Below, piece by piece: positions 1 to 8,939 of a stretch of DNA of 45,017 nt. The stretch comes from CADEDV01 sp964412375 (GTDB lineage Bacteria > Bacteroidota > Bacteroidia > Chitinophagales > Chitinophagaceae). The notes beneath the pieces are model-generated. The model was not told where the DNA came from. It saw nothing but the letters and a program-made list of their open reading frames with translations, and ran no database searches. The stretch spans positions 1 to 45,017 of the forward strand of contig CAYPOD010000030.1 in the NCBI GenBank assembly GCA_964412375.1. The letters run 5' to 3'. Position 1 is the first letter of the stretch. Every line of letters begins with the position of its first letter. The position numbers and the translations under genes were made by a program.

Positions 1-358
1 TCTTTTCTTCAAATTCCTGCTCTCTTTTTTTGCTGGCTGAAATATCCTTGGCAATAGCAAACACAATTTCTTTTTCAGGAATATAAACAGATGTCCATTG
101 AAGCCAGATAACAGTCCCTGTTTTGCTGATATACCGGTTTTGAAAATTGGTCAATGCCTTTCCTTGTAATAATTCATACCTTACCAGTGCAGTGTGGTGC
201 CTGTCATCAGGATGCATGAAATCAGAGATAGGTTTTGAATATATCTCATCGCTGCTGTATTCAAGTTTTTGCAGCACCGCCGGGTTCACTTTACGGAAGA
301 AGCCGTCTTTACCTGCAATGCAAACAAGATCGGGTGTCAGTTCAAACAGGGAAAGCAT
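1..358 (-). CDS. PAS-domain sensor protein, 5' part only (cut by window start)
   Basis: Reading leftwards from the ATG at 358-356 gives 119 codons open to the window edge. The product begins MLSLFELTPDLVCIAG, followed by DGFFRKVNPAVLQKLEYSS, a MHPDDR motif, and an ISKTG..WLQW stretch ending in IAKDISASKKREQE. This is a canonical PAS/PAC fold with the linker into a signalling helix. Proteins of this type in Bacteroidota are usually sensory histidine kinases, but the kinase part lies outside the window, so the output domain is unknown. An in-frame TAA about 40 bases upstream of the ATG bounds the start. No clear ribosome binding site is visible. The gene diverges from the DinB-like gene across a roughly 240-bp gap in which I see no distinct element. 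Confidence 0.8.
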   Translation of the reverse strand, partial: MLSLFELTPDLVCIAGKDGFFRKVNPAVLQKLEYSSDEIYSKPISDFMHPDDRHHTALVRYELLQGKALTNFQNRYISKTGTVIWLQWTSVYIPEKEIVFAIAKDISASKKREQEFEEK

Positions 359-601
359 TTCGGATTCAATAGTTTTTAGATGGACAATAGTTTCGGATTA
401 TGGCTCTGGGAGTGAATTTAAGCGAAGTTGCCTGAACCTTTTTAAAATTAAATACTGATTTGATTGAAACAGGTATTTACACTTAAACAAACCACCCATC
501 AGCATATTTTGATTGTTCCTGTATCAATTTAATAGGAATACGTGAAAGATAAATATAAGGGCAAATAAACTGCTACTTTAGATAATAAAAATTGGAGTGA
601 T

Positions 602-1180
602 ATGAAATCCCTGTTACTATGTATTTCGGTTCTTTTTACTCACTGCGCTACGGCACAAAACAAATATTATTACCAGATACCAGATACGCCGGCTATTTAT
701 ACGGCTGCAACAGTTGCAGCCCGCATGGTGGACGGGCTTGGCTTTAGGTATTACTGGGCAACAGAAGGGCTCACAGAAAAAGATCTTGCTTACCGTCCGT
801 CTGACAGCGCCAGGACATCGCTGGAAACTATTCAGCATATCGAAGGCCTGGCGAATATCCTGCTGAACGCCGTGAATAAAAGAAGTACCAATTTTAATTC
901 CCCTGTCCCTAACCTGGCTTTTGCTGAATTGAGGGAGAAAACATTGCTTTCTATTCAACAGGCAAGTGAACTGCTTAAAAAACCAGGTGCCGACCTTGCA
1001 GCAATGGATATGATCTTTGAACGGGGAATCAATAAACAAGAATATCCCTTCTGGAATCTTATCAATGGCCCCATTGCTGATGCCCTGTGGCATGTGGGGC
1101 AGGTGGTTTCCTTTCGCCGTGCAACAGGGAATCCCTTGCCGGCAGGTGTAAGTGTGTTGCGGGGAATAAAAACCAATTAA
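602..1180 (+). CDS. DinB-superfamily protein with signal peptide
   Basis: A 192-residue protein. Residues 1-19 form a signal peptide (MKSLLLCISVLFTHCATAQ). The mature part has the four-helix DinB/YfiT layout: a helix with ARMVDGLGFRYYWATEGL, an early metal-ligand-type His79 in TIQHIEG, and a late DALWHVGQ motif with His164. DinB folds usually bind a divalent metal through three His residues. I can place two with confidence, so whether this copy binds metal is open. Many DinB relatives are thiol transferases or damage-inducible cytosolic proteins, so export to the periplasm or a membrane location is the distinctive feature here. No substrate can be inferred. It converges with the ChbG/HpnK-like gene, leaving only six bases between them. 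Confidence 0.8.
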   Translation: MKSLLLCISVLFTHCATAQNKYYYQIPDTPAIYTAATVAARMVDGLGFRYYWATEGLTEKDLAYRPSDSARTSLETIQHIEGLANILLNAVNKRSTNFNSPVPNLAFAELREKTLLSIQQASELLKKPGADLAAMDMIFERGINKQEYPFWNLINGPIADALWHVGQVVSFRRATGNPLPAGVSVLRGIKTN

Positions 1181-1186
1181 CGATAA

Positions 1187-2071
1187 TTACAAAGCTGGTC
1201 TTTTCATTTTCTGAAGACCTATTTCTTCGTTTAATATCCGATAATTGACCAGGCGATACCGGGGGTCGCTGATAAGCTGACGGAAACCGGTAGAAAGCAC
1301 GGCATTCAATTCTCCCTGCCGGTGTTTGCTCATGTCTTTGGGTCCTGTCGGGTTCAGGTCTTCCATGGCAGCCATCTCCGGTGAATCCAGCCCAATATGG
1401 ATCACAAATAATTTTACAGCGCCGGGCTGTAAAGTTTTCACCCTCGCAACAAGTGTATCGGTCTTTTTATCCGCCGTTGCCGTATAAATGCCGGGCACAT
1501 CTTCTTCCCCATAATACCGTGAAACAGCTACTTTGTATTCAGCAGCAAGTTTCTCAACAATTTTCCTTGTTTCCAGCGTTTGCATCGCAGCACCCATGTG
1601 ATAATCGAAATAATCAATTTTCAATCCTGCTTTAATGGCTTTGTCCACCTGAGCCCGCAATTCTGTTTCTATTTCCGCCAATGACGGGTTGTTGCCAAAT
1701 AACTTGCTTCGGGATGGAAAGAAATGACCCATGGAATCAACCAGTGAGGGAACAACAGACGCCCCCGCTACCGGGCCCCAACGGTAATTTTTCCATTCTG
1801 AATTGAGCGTAAGATGAATTCCTACTGAAACATTCGGGTATTTTTTCAATATCTCCACTGCCTCTGTAAACCAGGGACAGGGCACCATCACCGACATGGA
1901 CACCGTCATTCCTGTTTCCAGCACCTGCTGAGCAGCCATGTTCACAGAATGACACATACCGATATCATCCAGCCGCAGCAGCACGGGAATCTTTTCAGAT
2001 GATGTTGCAGACTGTGCAACCGAAATAACTGAACAATAAATAAAACTTAATAGCAGGAATGTTCTTTTCAT
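1187..2071 (-). CDS. Secreted ChbG/HpnK (YdjC-like) family deacetylase
   Basis: A 294-residue protein with an N-terminal signal peptide (residues 1-19, MKRTFLLLSFIYCSVISVA). Family signatures follow in order: LLRLDDIGMC with Asp35/Asp36, GIHLTLNSEW with His86, YFDYHMG with His158, and VIHIGLDSPEM near the C-terminus. In the YdjC/ChbG/HpnK family these Asp and His residues bind the metal that drives hydrolysis of N-acetyl groups from carbohydrate substrates such as chitooligosaccharides. Family members are often cytosolic, so the signal peptide places this one outside the inner membrane, perhaps in glycan scavenging. The substrate is inference only. About 100 bp without visible elements separates it from the next upstream gene on the same strand. 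Confidence 0.85.
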   Translation of the reverse strand: MKRTFLLLSFIYCSVISVAQSATSSEKIPVLLRLDDIGMCHSVNMAAQQVLETGMTVSMSVMVPCPWFTEAVEILKKYPNVSVGIHLTLNSEWKNYRWGPVAGASVVPSLVDSMGHFFPSRSKLFGNNPSLAEIETELRAQVDKAIKAGLKIDYFDYHMGAAMQTLETRKIVEKLAAEYKVAVSRYYGEEDVPGIYTATADKKTDTLVARVKTLQPGAVKLFVIHIGLDSPEMAAMEDLNPTGPKDMSKHRQGELNAVLSTGFRQLISDPRYRLVNYRILNEEIGLQKMKRPAL

Positions 2072-2172
2072 AATGCAAGAGAATTGACCGGTGCCAAAGG
2101 TATTGATCTATCAGTAAACATTTCCTTATCACCAAAGAAGGCAGCACTAAAAGCGAATGAATAAAGATTCCA

Positions 2173-2793
2173 TTAAGGATCTGCCTGACCACTTTTCAGT
2201 TGCTCATAGGCTTTTACCAGGGCAAGCATTGTTTTGTACACCGGTCTTTTTTTAAACCCAACAGAATCCGGCAGACCAGGTGCATCACTGAAATACTGAA
2301 CTGCCTGCTTTTTGTTGGCAATATGCGTATATTTCTCCTCCCCCCTTTTCTTCACCAGGTAAGCGATCCAGTTGTCTTCTCTATCACCATCGAGAAAATC
2401 ATACAGGCTGATCTCATTTCCAGCATAGATTCTTCTCAAAAAACCGGTTTGTGGAGATGCTTTCGGTATTGACCCCTTAAAAAGTACAGATATGTTTATA
2501 TGAAAACTGTCGGTTTCATAATATCCCCCGCTAAGGTATTTGCTGTGCTGCTTCACAAAAAACCCTTTGACCTCACCCGGGCGTACGATACGTATGGAAT
2601 CATTGGGAAAAAAAACAACTGCATATTCATACCCGTTTTGTTCCCTCAACCCTAAACGGCGGATAGATATCTTTTCTTTCCAGGGTCTGACACTGATGCG
2701 GCAATCCAGTGTGTCGCCGTTATTCGTAATAATTTTATCCTGCGCCCAGGCAGGCATTGAAATCATCATTAAAACAAAACAAATCCATTTCAT
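2173..2793 (-). CDS. Hypothetical secreted protein
   Basis: I choose the internal ATG at 2793-2791 because it yields a normal signal peptide (MKWICFVLMMISMPAWAQ). The reading frame is open 17 codons further upstream, to 2844, with a non-signal-like sequence. The mature protein of about 190 residues starts DKIITNNGDTLDC, a pattern common at the mature N-terminus of Bacteroidota exported proteins that describe a quantity with units of sequence NGDTLxCxI. It contains a run of beta-strand-like segments and a C-terminal basic helix (KKRPVYKTMLALVKAYEQLKSG). I do not recognise a catalytic family. It lies upstream of the ChbG/HpnK-like gene on the same strand with about 100 bp between, so co-transcription is possible but not shown. 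Confidence 0.7.
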   Translation of the reverse strand: MKWICFVLMMISMPAWAQDKIITNNGDTLDCRISVRPWKEKISIRRLGLREQNGYEYAVVFFPNDSIRIVRPGEVKGFFVKQHSKYLSGGYYETDSFHINISVLFKGSIPKASPQTGFLRRIYAGNEISLYDFLDGDREDNWIAYLVKKRGEEKYTHIANKKQAVQYFSDAPGLPDSVGFKKRPVYKTMLALVKAYEQLKSGQADP

Positions 2794-3008
2794 AGTAGCG
2801 GGATTTTGCACACTGAGCTGAAATCCGGTTGATTTAAAATTCATGTTTGTAAAAAAACGAAATAAGATGAATTAATCTATACCATGAGATGGGTATAATT
2901 TATAAAAAAGCACTTTAAACGAAGGTGTATGATAATTTTTTAACCTATGAATTAAAGAATTGAAAAGAATACCTAAAAACCCCCGAATAGCATTCCGGTA
3001 CATATCAG

Positions 3009-5534
3009 ATGAATCGAGTAATTTTCAGGACCGTGACTACGCCAGATCAACAAAAGGGTTTAACCACAGAAGAGGCTACCCAGAGCCGGCAGCAATTTGG
3101 CAGCAATACACTTGAACTGAAAGAAGACCGGGTGTTATTAAATGTGCTCAAAGGAGTGGTGCTGGAGCCGATGTTTATTTTACTGCTGTCTGCCTGCATT
3201 ATTTATTTCCTGGTAGCACAATACCAGGAAGGGACCATCATGCTGGTTTCCATTTTCATTGTAGCCGGCATTTCCCTTTACCAGGAATATCGAAGTAAAA
3301 ATGCCGTTCAGGCATTGAAAAAAATAGCTGCACCCCAGGCAAAGCTGGTGCGGAACGGCATCATTGTTCAGGTGCCAACAGGGGAAATTGTGGTCAATGA
3401 TATTCTGATGGTAGAAGAAGGGGAAATTGTGGCGGCTGACGGAATCATAGTTTCTGCCAATGATTTTACACTCAATGAATCCATTTTGACCGGCGAGTCT
3501 TTACCCGTAACAAAAACGGCAGAAGACAAAAGCTATGTGTACAAAGGCACCCTGGTAACAAGCGGAAGCGCTGTGATCCGCATTACGGCAGTCGGATTAA
3601 AAACGATGTTCGGGAAAATTGGTCTTTCGCTAAAAGAAATAAGAACGGAAAAAACACCTCTTCAAAAACAGATCAGATCATTTGTAAGGAAAATGGTTTG
3701 GGCCGGAGCCATAGCGTTTGTTATAGTAGTGGGGTATAATTTCTATCAGTCTGGAAATATTGTAGATTCATTCTTGCGGGGACTTACATTGGCCATGAGT
3801 ATTCTACCCGAAGAAATTCCCGTTGCCTTCAGCACCTTCCAGGCACTCGGTGCTTTTCGCTTATTAAAGAACCAGATCATTGTCAAACAGCCGCAGTTTG
3901 TTGAAACACTGGGATCAGCCACTGTTATCTGTTCAGATAAAACAGGAACGCTTACGCAAAACAAAATGAGCATTGCGTATTTGTATGATGCAAAGACAAA
4001 AAGGTCTGTTGCGGTAAAAGAAAACGGGGAAATACCGGACCTCCTGCTTGAATACGCCATGTGGAGCAGTGAGACAATTCCTTTTGATCCCATGGAAAAA
4101 GCCATTCATCAGTTATATGAATCTACATCAGCAGCAGATAAGCGGGGCTTATTTAAGCAAATACATGAATATCCTATTGGCGGAAATCCTCCCATGATGA
4201 CACACATTTTCAGAGATGTCAGCGGTGAAACCATCATAGCTGCCAAAGGCGCCCCGGAAGCCATTTTAAGGCAGAGTAAACTACCAGAAGAGACATTACC
4301 GCAAATCGAAGAGCAGATTCGCACCTATGCTAAATCAGGATACCGGGTGTTGGGTGTGGGCAAAGCAAGTTTGCAAACTAATAAGTGGCCCGTATCGCAA
4401 AATGAATTTGAATTTGATTTCCTGGGGCTGATCGTCTTTTATGATCCGCCGAAAGAGAATATCTCCAAAACGATCAGTACATTTCGGGATGCGGGTATAA
4501 GACTTAAAATGATCACCGGCGACTACCCGGAAACCGCTGTCGCTATTGCTGATGAAATTAAACTGGATCACAACAGCGCCTTCCTCACCGGTAAAGAAGT
4601 GCTGCAACTGACTAATGAGGAACTGCAGCAAAAAGTTGGTGACATCAGCATTTTTGCCCGGATGTTTCCTGAAGCCAAACTGAAAGTGATCGATGCGTTA
4701 AAAGAAAACGGCGAAGTGGTAGCGATGACCGGCGACGGGGTGAATGACGGGCCCGCTTTAAAAGCAGCACATATCGGTATTGCTATGGGAAAACGGGGAA
4801 GCGAAGTGGCAAAAAGTGCTGCAGATCTTATCCTGACAGATGATGATCTTTCACACATGACTGACGCAGTTGCACTGGGACGAAAGATATACGATAACCT
4901 GAAAAAAGCGATCCGGTATATTGTTTCCATTCACATCCCAATTATTCTTATCGTTACGCTTCCTTTGTTATTTGCCTGGTCATTCACAGATATATTCTCG
5001 CCTGTTCATGTGATATTTCTCGAACTGATTATGGGACCTACCTGCTCGATCATATATGAGAGTGAACCCATGGAACCGGGAACGATGACTAGGCCACCCC
5101 GAAAGATGATTGCTACGTTTTTATCACTGCCGCAATTGACCATAAGCATCATACAGGGATTAGTGATCACTGCAGGATGTCTCGGTATAGGCTATTACTA
5201 CATGCAGAACGGAAGCAGCGAGAATAGCATTCGTACAGTAATATTCATCACTTTGTTATTTAGCAATATTTTCCTGACACTGGTGAACCGATCCTTCAGG
5301 TATTCGGTATTTAGAACGCTCCGTTATAAAAATTATCTTGTGATCATTATTATCGGACTGACACTTTTCTTTATAGCTGCATTGTTGAATTTCCCATTCC
5401 TGCAGGAGTTGTTCCGGCTCGAAACATTAGACACCCCAATACTGGTTGCTACAGTGGGAGTAGCTTCGGTTGCTACCTGCTGGATGGAAGTCTATAAATT
5501 TATTAGAAGCCTCAGCACAAAGAAAACAGTATAG
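3009..5534 (+). CDS. P2-type cation-transporting P-type ATPase
   Basis: An 841-residue membrane pump. Order of parts: an N-terminal cation-ATPase domain (GLTTEEATQSRQQFGSN), first membrane pair near residues 45-90, an actuator domain with the LTGES motif, a second pair ending in PEEIP, the phosphorylation site CSDKTGTLT with Asp310, the nucleotide-binding domain (KGAPEA), the hinge MTGDGVNDGP with Asp576/Asp580, and six C-terminal membrane helices. These motifs show an ATP-driven cation exporter. PEEIP replaces the PEGLP of classic SERCA pumps, and the helix after the hinge reads LELIMGPTCSIIYESEP, with no obvious pair of Ca-binding Asn/Asp residues. I therefore leave the ion unassigned. Calcium or manganese are the usual guesses. 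The gene stands alone. Confidence 0.9.
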   Translation: MNRVIFRTVTTPDQQKGLTTEEATQSRQQFGSNTLELKEDRVLLNVLKGVVLEPMFILLLSACIIYFLVAQYQEGTIMLVSIFIVAGISLYQEYRSKNAVQALKKIAAPQAKLVRNGIIVQVPTGEIVVNDILMVEEGEIVAADGIIVSANDFTLNESILTGESLPVTKTAEDKSYVYKGTLVTSGSAVIRITAVGLKTMFGKIGLSLKEIRTEKTPLQKQIRSFVRKMVWAGAIAFVIVVGYNFYQSGNIVDSFLRGLTLAMSILPEEIPVAFSTFQALGAFRLLKNQIIVKQPQFVETLGSATVICSDKTGTLTQNKMSIAYLYDAKTKRSVAVKENGEIPDLLLEYAMWSSETIPFDPMEKAIHQLYESTSAADKRGLFKQIHEYPIGGNPPMMTHIFRDVSGETIIAAKGAPEAILRQSKLPEETLPQIEEQIRTYAKSGYRVLGVGKASLQTNKWPVSQNEFEFDFLGLIVFYDPPKENISKTISTFRDAGIRLKMITGDYPETAVAIADEIKLDHNSAFLTGKEVLQLTNEELQQKVGDISIFARMFPEAKLKVIDALKENGEVVAMTGDGVNDGPALKAAHIGIAMGKRGSEVAKSAADLILTDDDLSHMTDAVALGRKIYDNLKKAIRYIVSIHIPIILIVTLPLLFAWSFTDIFSPVHVIFLELIMGPTCSIIYESEPMEPGTMTRPPRKMIATFLSLPQLTISIIQGLVITAGCLGIGYYYMQNGSSENSIRTVIFITLLFSNIFLTLVNRSFRYSVFRTLRYKNYLVIIIIGLTLFFIAALLNFPFLQELFRLETLDTPILVATVGVASVATCWMEVYKFIRSLSTKKTV

Positions 5535-5598
5535 CTTTCCTGTAATGATTTTTCAACTGTTTCCTGCCTTTTCAAATACTCTTAACTCTACCAAGGCT

Positions 5599-5614
5599 AA
5601 CAGATACATCTGTT
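5599..5614. repeat. Perfect short inverted repeat in the ATPase-symporter gap
   Basis: AACAGAT and ATCTGTT form 7-base arms around a 2-base centre, about 165 bp upstream of the symporter start. Just downstream, at 5618-5632, CCCTG-TAAAT-CAGGG forms another small hairpin. Neither is followed by a T-run, so neither looks like an intrinsic terminator. A dimeric regulator site is possible but there is no supporting evidence. The rest of the 246-bp gap shows nothing I can name. Confidence 0.35.
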
Positions 5615-5780
5615 GCCCCCTGTAAATCAGGGTTGGCGGCGGCAATATTGTTAGCCGGGCTATTGCTGACATTTACCCCGCTCTTATAAGCTGGCGGGAG
5701 GCCATTAGAAATGCTTTTTTATACCGTTTTATATTTAAAACCGGAAAATTGTTACCTTATCAAATATTTAAAGCCCGATA

Positions 5781-6641
5781 ATGGAACAATCGTTATTTAC
5801 CCAGCTTTTTTTGCCGGTATCCTTAGGCATCATTATGCTCGGGCTTGGCCTTTCGCTGACTACAGACGATTTCAAAAGAATTTTGAAATATCCCCGGGCC
5901 ATAAGTGTGGCACTGTTCTGCCAGATGATATTTTTGCCTGCAGTCTGTTTTGCTTTGGTCAAGCTTGCGGGACTGAGTCCTGTTATGGCAGTTGGTATGA
6001 TGCTGCTGGCTGCTTCACCCGGAGGAGCCACTTCCAATTTATACAGTCATCTTGCCAATGGTGATGTGGCACTGAATATTTCCCTGACGGCCATCAATAG
6101 TATCCTGTCATTATTCATGCTGCCGTTGATCGTTAATTTTTCGCTGAGCCATTTCATGGGCAGCGGCGAGTTCATTCCCATGCAATTTAAAAAAGTGGCA
6201 GAGGTATTTACTGTTGTACTGGTGCCGGTGCTGATCGGCATGATCATCAAAAAACGCTGGCCCGCATTTGCTGAAAAAATATCCAAACCTGTCAAAATAG
6301 CTTCTGCACTGGTGCTGGTATTGATCGTCGCGGCACTTGTCATTAAAGAATACCAGGTGCTGGTTGATAATTTTGGTACGATAGGGCTTCCGGTTTTGTT
6401 GTTCAATATCATCAGCATCGTTACCGGTTATCTTATTCCCCGTTTGTTAAAAATAGAAAGAAGACAATCCATCACCATCAGCATGGAGATAGGCATACAC
6501 AATGGTACTCTCGCCATTTATATTGCCCTGAGTGTTTTGCAAAATGCAGGTATGTCCATTCCGCCGGCGCTGTATAGCCTGCTGATGTTCTTTACAGCAG
6601 CTTTATTCGGGTATTGGGTGAATAAACGACCAGCTAAGTAG
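5781..6641 (+). CDS. Bile acid:sodium symporter family transporter
   Basis: A 286-residue protein that is almost entirely hydrophobic, with about ten membrane segments. The first segments read PVSLGIIMLGLGLSLTTDDF, a characteristic BASS-family opening. The conserved crossover region AASPGGATSNLYSHLANGDVALNI is the family's signature, followed by a second inverted repeat ending EIGIHNGTLAIYIA. BASS proteins move organic anions such as bile acids, keto acids or pantoate using the sodium gradient. The substrate of this one cannot be read from the sequence. The start at 5781 places the first helix right after a short N-terminus. The gene converges on the flavin oxidoreductase with 15 bases between the stops. 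Confidence 0.9.
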   Translation: MEQSLFTQLFLPVSLGIIMLGLGLSLTTDDFKRILKYPRAISVALFCQMIFLPAVCFALVKLAGLSPVMAVGMMLLAASPGGATSNLYSHLANGDVALNISLTAINSILSLFMLPLIVNFSLSHFMGSGEFIPMQFKKVAEVFTVVLVPVLIGMIIKKRWPAFAEKISKPVKIASALVLVLIVAALVIKEYQVLVDNFGTIGLPVLLFNIISIVTGYLIPRLLKIERRQSITISMEIGIHNGTLAIYIALSVLQNAGMSIPPALYSLLMFFTAALFGYWVNKRPAK

Positions 6642-6656
6642 CAAACCAATAACCGG

Positions 6657-7688
6657 CTACCGTTTCAACGCTTCCCTCACTTTCGGAGCAATCTTCATTC
6701 CGAATAGTTCGATTGATTTCATCAACGATAAATGTGAAGGTCCGCCCACATCCATGTGTGCAGAAAAACGGGTGAGACCAAACTGTTCCTGCAGCTGCAG
6801 TATTTTATCAATGGCTTCGTTCACATCGCCAATGATGAGATGACCGTTCTTCTCTCTCCCCGCATCGTATTGTTGCCGCTGGTAAGGAGGCCAGCCACGG
6901 CTGCTTCCTACCCTGTCCATCTGCGCAGCATAAACAGGATAATAGTAATCCGCAATTTGCTTGCTGTTCTCTCCAAAAAAAGCATGCATGTGTACTCCCA
7001 CCTGGAACTTCTCCTGGTCGTGTCCAAAATGATCGTACACCTTTTTATAATATTCAAACAGCGGTTTGAACTGAACGGGGCTGCCGCCAATGATAGCAAA
7101 GATCACCGGCAGGCCCAGCCTGCCTGCCCGCAATACACTCTCCGGTGTGCCGCCAACAGCCACCCATATATGGAGATGGTCTTTCACAGCACGGGGCAAT
7201 ATGGATTGATTATGCAAAGCCGCCCTGTGTTTTCCTTTCCAGGTGATGGGGTTTTCCTGGTTGATCTTAACAAGCAGTTCCAGTTTTTCTTCAAACAGCT
7301 CATCATAATCTTCCAGTTTATACCCATACACAGGAAACGACTCAATGAAACTACCCCTGCCTGCTACAAGTTCGGCCCGGCCATTGGTGATGAGATCTAT
7401 CATAGCAAAACTCTGGTATAACCGCACCGGGTCTGATGAACTGAGCACATTAACAGCGCTGCCCAGTTTAATGTTTTTGGTAACCGTGGATGCTGCCGCC
7501 AGGATGATCTCAGGCACTGAAACGGCATAATCGGGCCGGTGATGCTCCCCGATGCCAAAAAAATCAAGTCCCGTTTCATCCATAAGTTTTATCTCTTCAA
7601 CCAATTCCTGCAAACGCTGACCGGTGGATTGAGGTTTACCTTTCTCGTCATAATGATTATCGCCAAACATGCTGATACCAAGTTCCAT
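6657..7688 (-). CDS. LLM-class (luciferase-like) flavin-dependent oxidoreductase
   Basis: A 343-residue TIM-barrel enzyme. Family markers: MELGISMFGDNHYD at the N-terminus, ETGLDFFGIGEHHRPDYAVS (the GEHH loop typical of FMN-dependent luciferase-like monooxygenases), KNIKLGSAVNVLSSSDPVRLYQ, and the barrel-closing HIWVAVGGTPESVLRAGRLGLP. The C-terminal GDVNEAIDKILQLQEQFGLTRFS is also typical. Such enzymes use reduced flavin (FMNH2 or F420) supplied by another protein, and the true substrate is rarely predictable. The length matches the family's 330-350 residues. The gene is divergent from the orphan response regulator across a 167-bp gap and converges with the symporter, so it appears to be a single-gene unit. 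Confidence 0.9.
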   Translation of the reverse strand: MELGISMFGDNHYDEKGKPQSTGQRLQELVEEIKLMDETGLDFFGIGEHHRPDYAVSVPEIILAAASTVTKNIKLGSAVNVLSSSDPVRLYQSFAMIDLITNGRAELVAGRGSFIESFPVYGYKLEDYDELFEEKLELLVKINQENPITWKGKHRAALHNQSILPRAVKDHLHIWVAVGGTPESVLRAGRLGLPVIFAIIGGSPVQFKPLFEYYKKVYDHFGHDQEKFQVGVHMHAFFGENSKQIADYYYPVYAAQMDRVGSSRGWPPYQRQQYDAGREKNGHLIIGDVNEAIDKILQLQEQFGLTRFSAHMDVGGPSHLSLMKSIELFGMKIAPKVREALKR

Positions 7689-7855
7689 ATAAATTTATTT
7701 GACTGTAAAGATAACTGCTGTAAAAACAAGCTCCTGCAGGTATCAAGGATACTATGGTGCAGCCCTGCCGAAAATCAGGCAACATATTTGATAGAATGTA
7801 TTTGGCTGCCTCGGCAACCACCGGTAAAACTTATCCAAACGTAAAATTTAAACTT

Positions 7856-8242
7856 ATGCCAAACACAGTTAAACAAAAACCACAGGTTAGCCATAAAGTG
7901 CTCGTGGTTGAAGACGAAGGTGAATTAGGCCTGGTATTAGACATGATACTCAACGATAAACAACTTGAGCTTGACTATGTAAGCAGCCTGCTTGACGCCA
8001 GCGAGTACCTTCAGAAACAGCAACCTTCCCTGATCATTCTTGACAATAAGCTGCCCGATGGGTTTGGGGTTGACTTTATCAGTTACATCCGTAAAAACCA
8101 TCCCGGGATCCGCATTATCATGATTTCAGGCTTTGCAACGGTAAAAGATGTGGCATTGGAAAACGGGGCTGATATATTTTTTGAAAAGCCATTTCCACTT
8201 GACGAATTCAATAAAGCGATTGACCGTTTCCTGAGGGAATAA
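7856..8242 (+). CDS. Orphan single-domain response regulator (receiver only)
   Basis: The ATG at 7856 gives a 128-residue protein consisting of one receiver domain. The frame remains open upstream to 7754, but that extension (MVQPCRKSGNIF...) does not resemble the family. Visible receiver residues are the acidic pair Glu19/Asp20 in VLVVEDEGEL, phosphoacceptor Asp63 in LIILDNKLPDG, Ser91 in IIMISGFA, and Lys111 in FFEKPFPLDEF. There is no output domain, so it would act through protein contacts or as a phosphorelay shuttle, as in CheY/Spo0F-type proteins. No kinase is adjacent. The only sensor in the window is the truncated PAS protein at the left edge, 7.5 kb away, and pairing them would be a guess. 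Confidence 0.85.
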   Translation: MPNTVKQKPQVSHKVLVVEDEGELGLVLDMILNDKQLELDYVSSLLDASEYLQKQQPSLIILDNKLPDGFGVDFISYIRKNHPGIRIIMISGFATVKDVALENGADIFFEKPFPLDEFNKAIDRFLRE

Positions 8243-8296
8243 ACCGCTATCGTAAAGTGTTATTCCTTTTTTTTCTGTATCAGTTTAATGCTATTA

Positions 8297-8323
8297 TAGG
8301 TGATATAAAAAAATTATCACCTA
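8297..8323. repeat. Hairpin downstream of the response regulator
   Basis: TAGGTGATA and TATCACCTA form a perfect 9-bp stem with a 9-base A/T loop, 55 bp after the response-regulator stop. There is no T-run on its 3' side (AAGCCCGG follows), so it is not a textbook intrinsic terminator. It may protect a 3' end or bind a dimeric protein. I see nothing else distinct in the 281-bp gap 8243-8523. Confidence 0.35.
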
Positions 8324-8523
8324 AAGCCCGGCATCAGGCAACCCGCTTTCGCAAATGTTCCACGTCTTTATCTTACTTCATTAAACAGTCTGAGTTCAGG
8401 AGGCCTGGTCCTATAGTAAAATAAACCCAGGAGCAGGATTTACGCCAGGCGGATAAAAAATGTCCGGGAAATCTTACATTTGGATTTAGCAGAATAGCCT
8501 ATCAAACACGCAAAACATTCCAT

Positions 8524-8928
8524 ATGGGTAAGTTAGTTGAAATTAAAACCAAAGAAACCGCATCCAGTGTGGAAGATTTCATCAACAGCATCGCTGATGA
8601 ACAAAAACGGAAAGACAGCAAGGTCATCCTGAAAATGATGGAGAAGGCCACGAAGAAAAAACCAAAAATGTGGGGCAGTTCTATGATAGGTTTTGGAAAT
8701 GTCAGGTACAAAAGCCCGGCAACAGGCAGAGAAGTGGAGTGGTTCAGCATTGGATTTTCACCCCGGAAAGCCAACCTGTCGCTCTACCTGATGGATCTGA
8801 AGAAACATGCTGAAGCTTTAAAAAAATTAGGTAAACACAAAACCGGTGTTGGCTGTCTCTATATTAACAAACTGGAGGATGTTGATGTAAAAGTGCTGGA
8901 GAAAATGATTGCAAACACCGTTAAATAA
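8524..8928 (+). CDS. DUF1801 (YdhG-like) domain protein
   Basis: A 134-residue cytosolic protein. It shows the DUF1801 pattern: a helical start SVEDFINSIADEQKRKDSKVILKMMEKATKKKPKMW, then GSSMIGFGNVRYKS, EWFSIGFSPRKANLSLYLM, and a C-terminal GVGCLYINKLEDVDVKVLEKMI. The domain is a small alpha/beta module related to frataxin-like and YdhG proteins, and no biochemical role is established for most members. The gene converges with the large PQQ-propeller gene, with 11 bases between the stops. Codon use resembles the neighbours. I assign no function. Confidence 0.85.
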   Translation: MGKLVEIKTKETASSVEDFINSIADEQKRKDSKVILKMMEKATKKKPKMWGSSMIGFGNVRYKSPATGREVEWFSIGFSPRKANLSLYLMDLKKHAEALKKLGKHKTGVGCLYINKLEDVDVKVLEKMIANTVK

Positions 8929-8939
8929 GATAACTTATA

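Noticed and set aside
7754..7855. N-terminal extension of the response regulator
   Set aside because: The extra 34 residues are unlike any receiver domain, and the ATG at 7856 gives a standard domain length.
8297..8323. Intrinsic terminator of the response regulator
   Set aside because: The stem is good but no T-tract follows on either strand. It is listed only as a hairpin.
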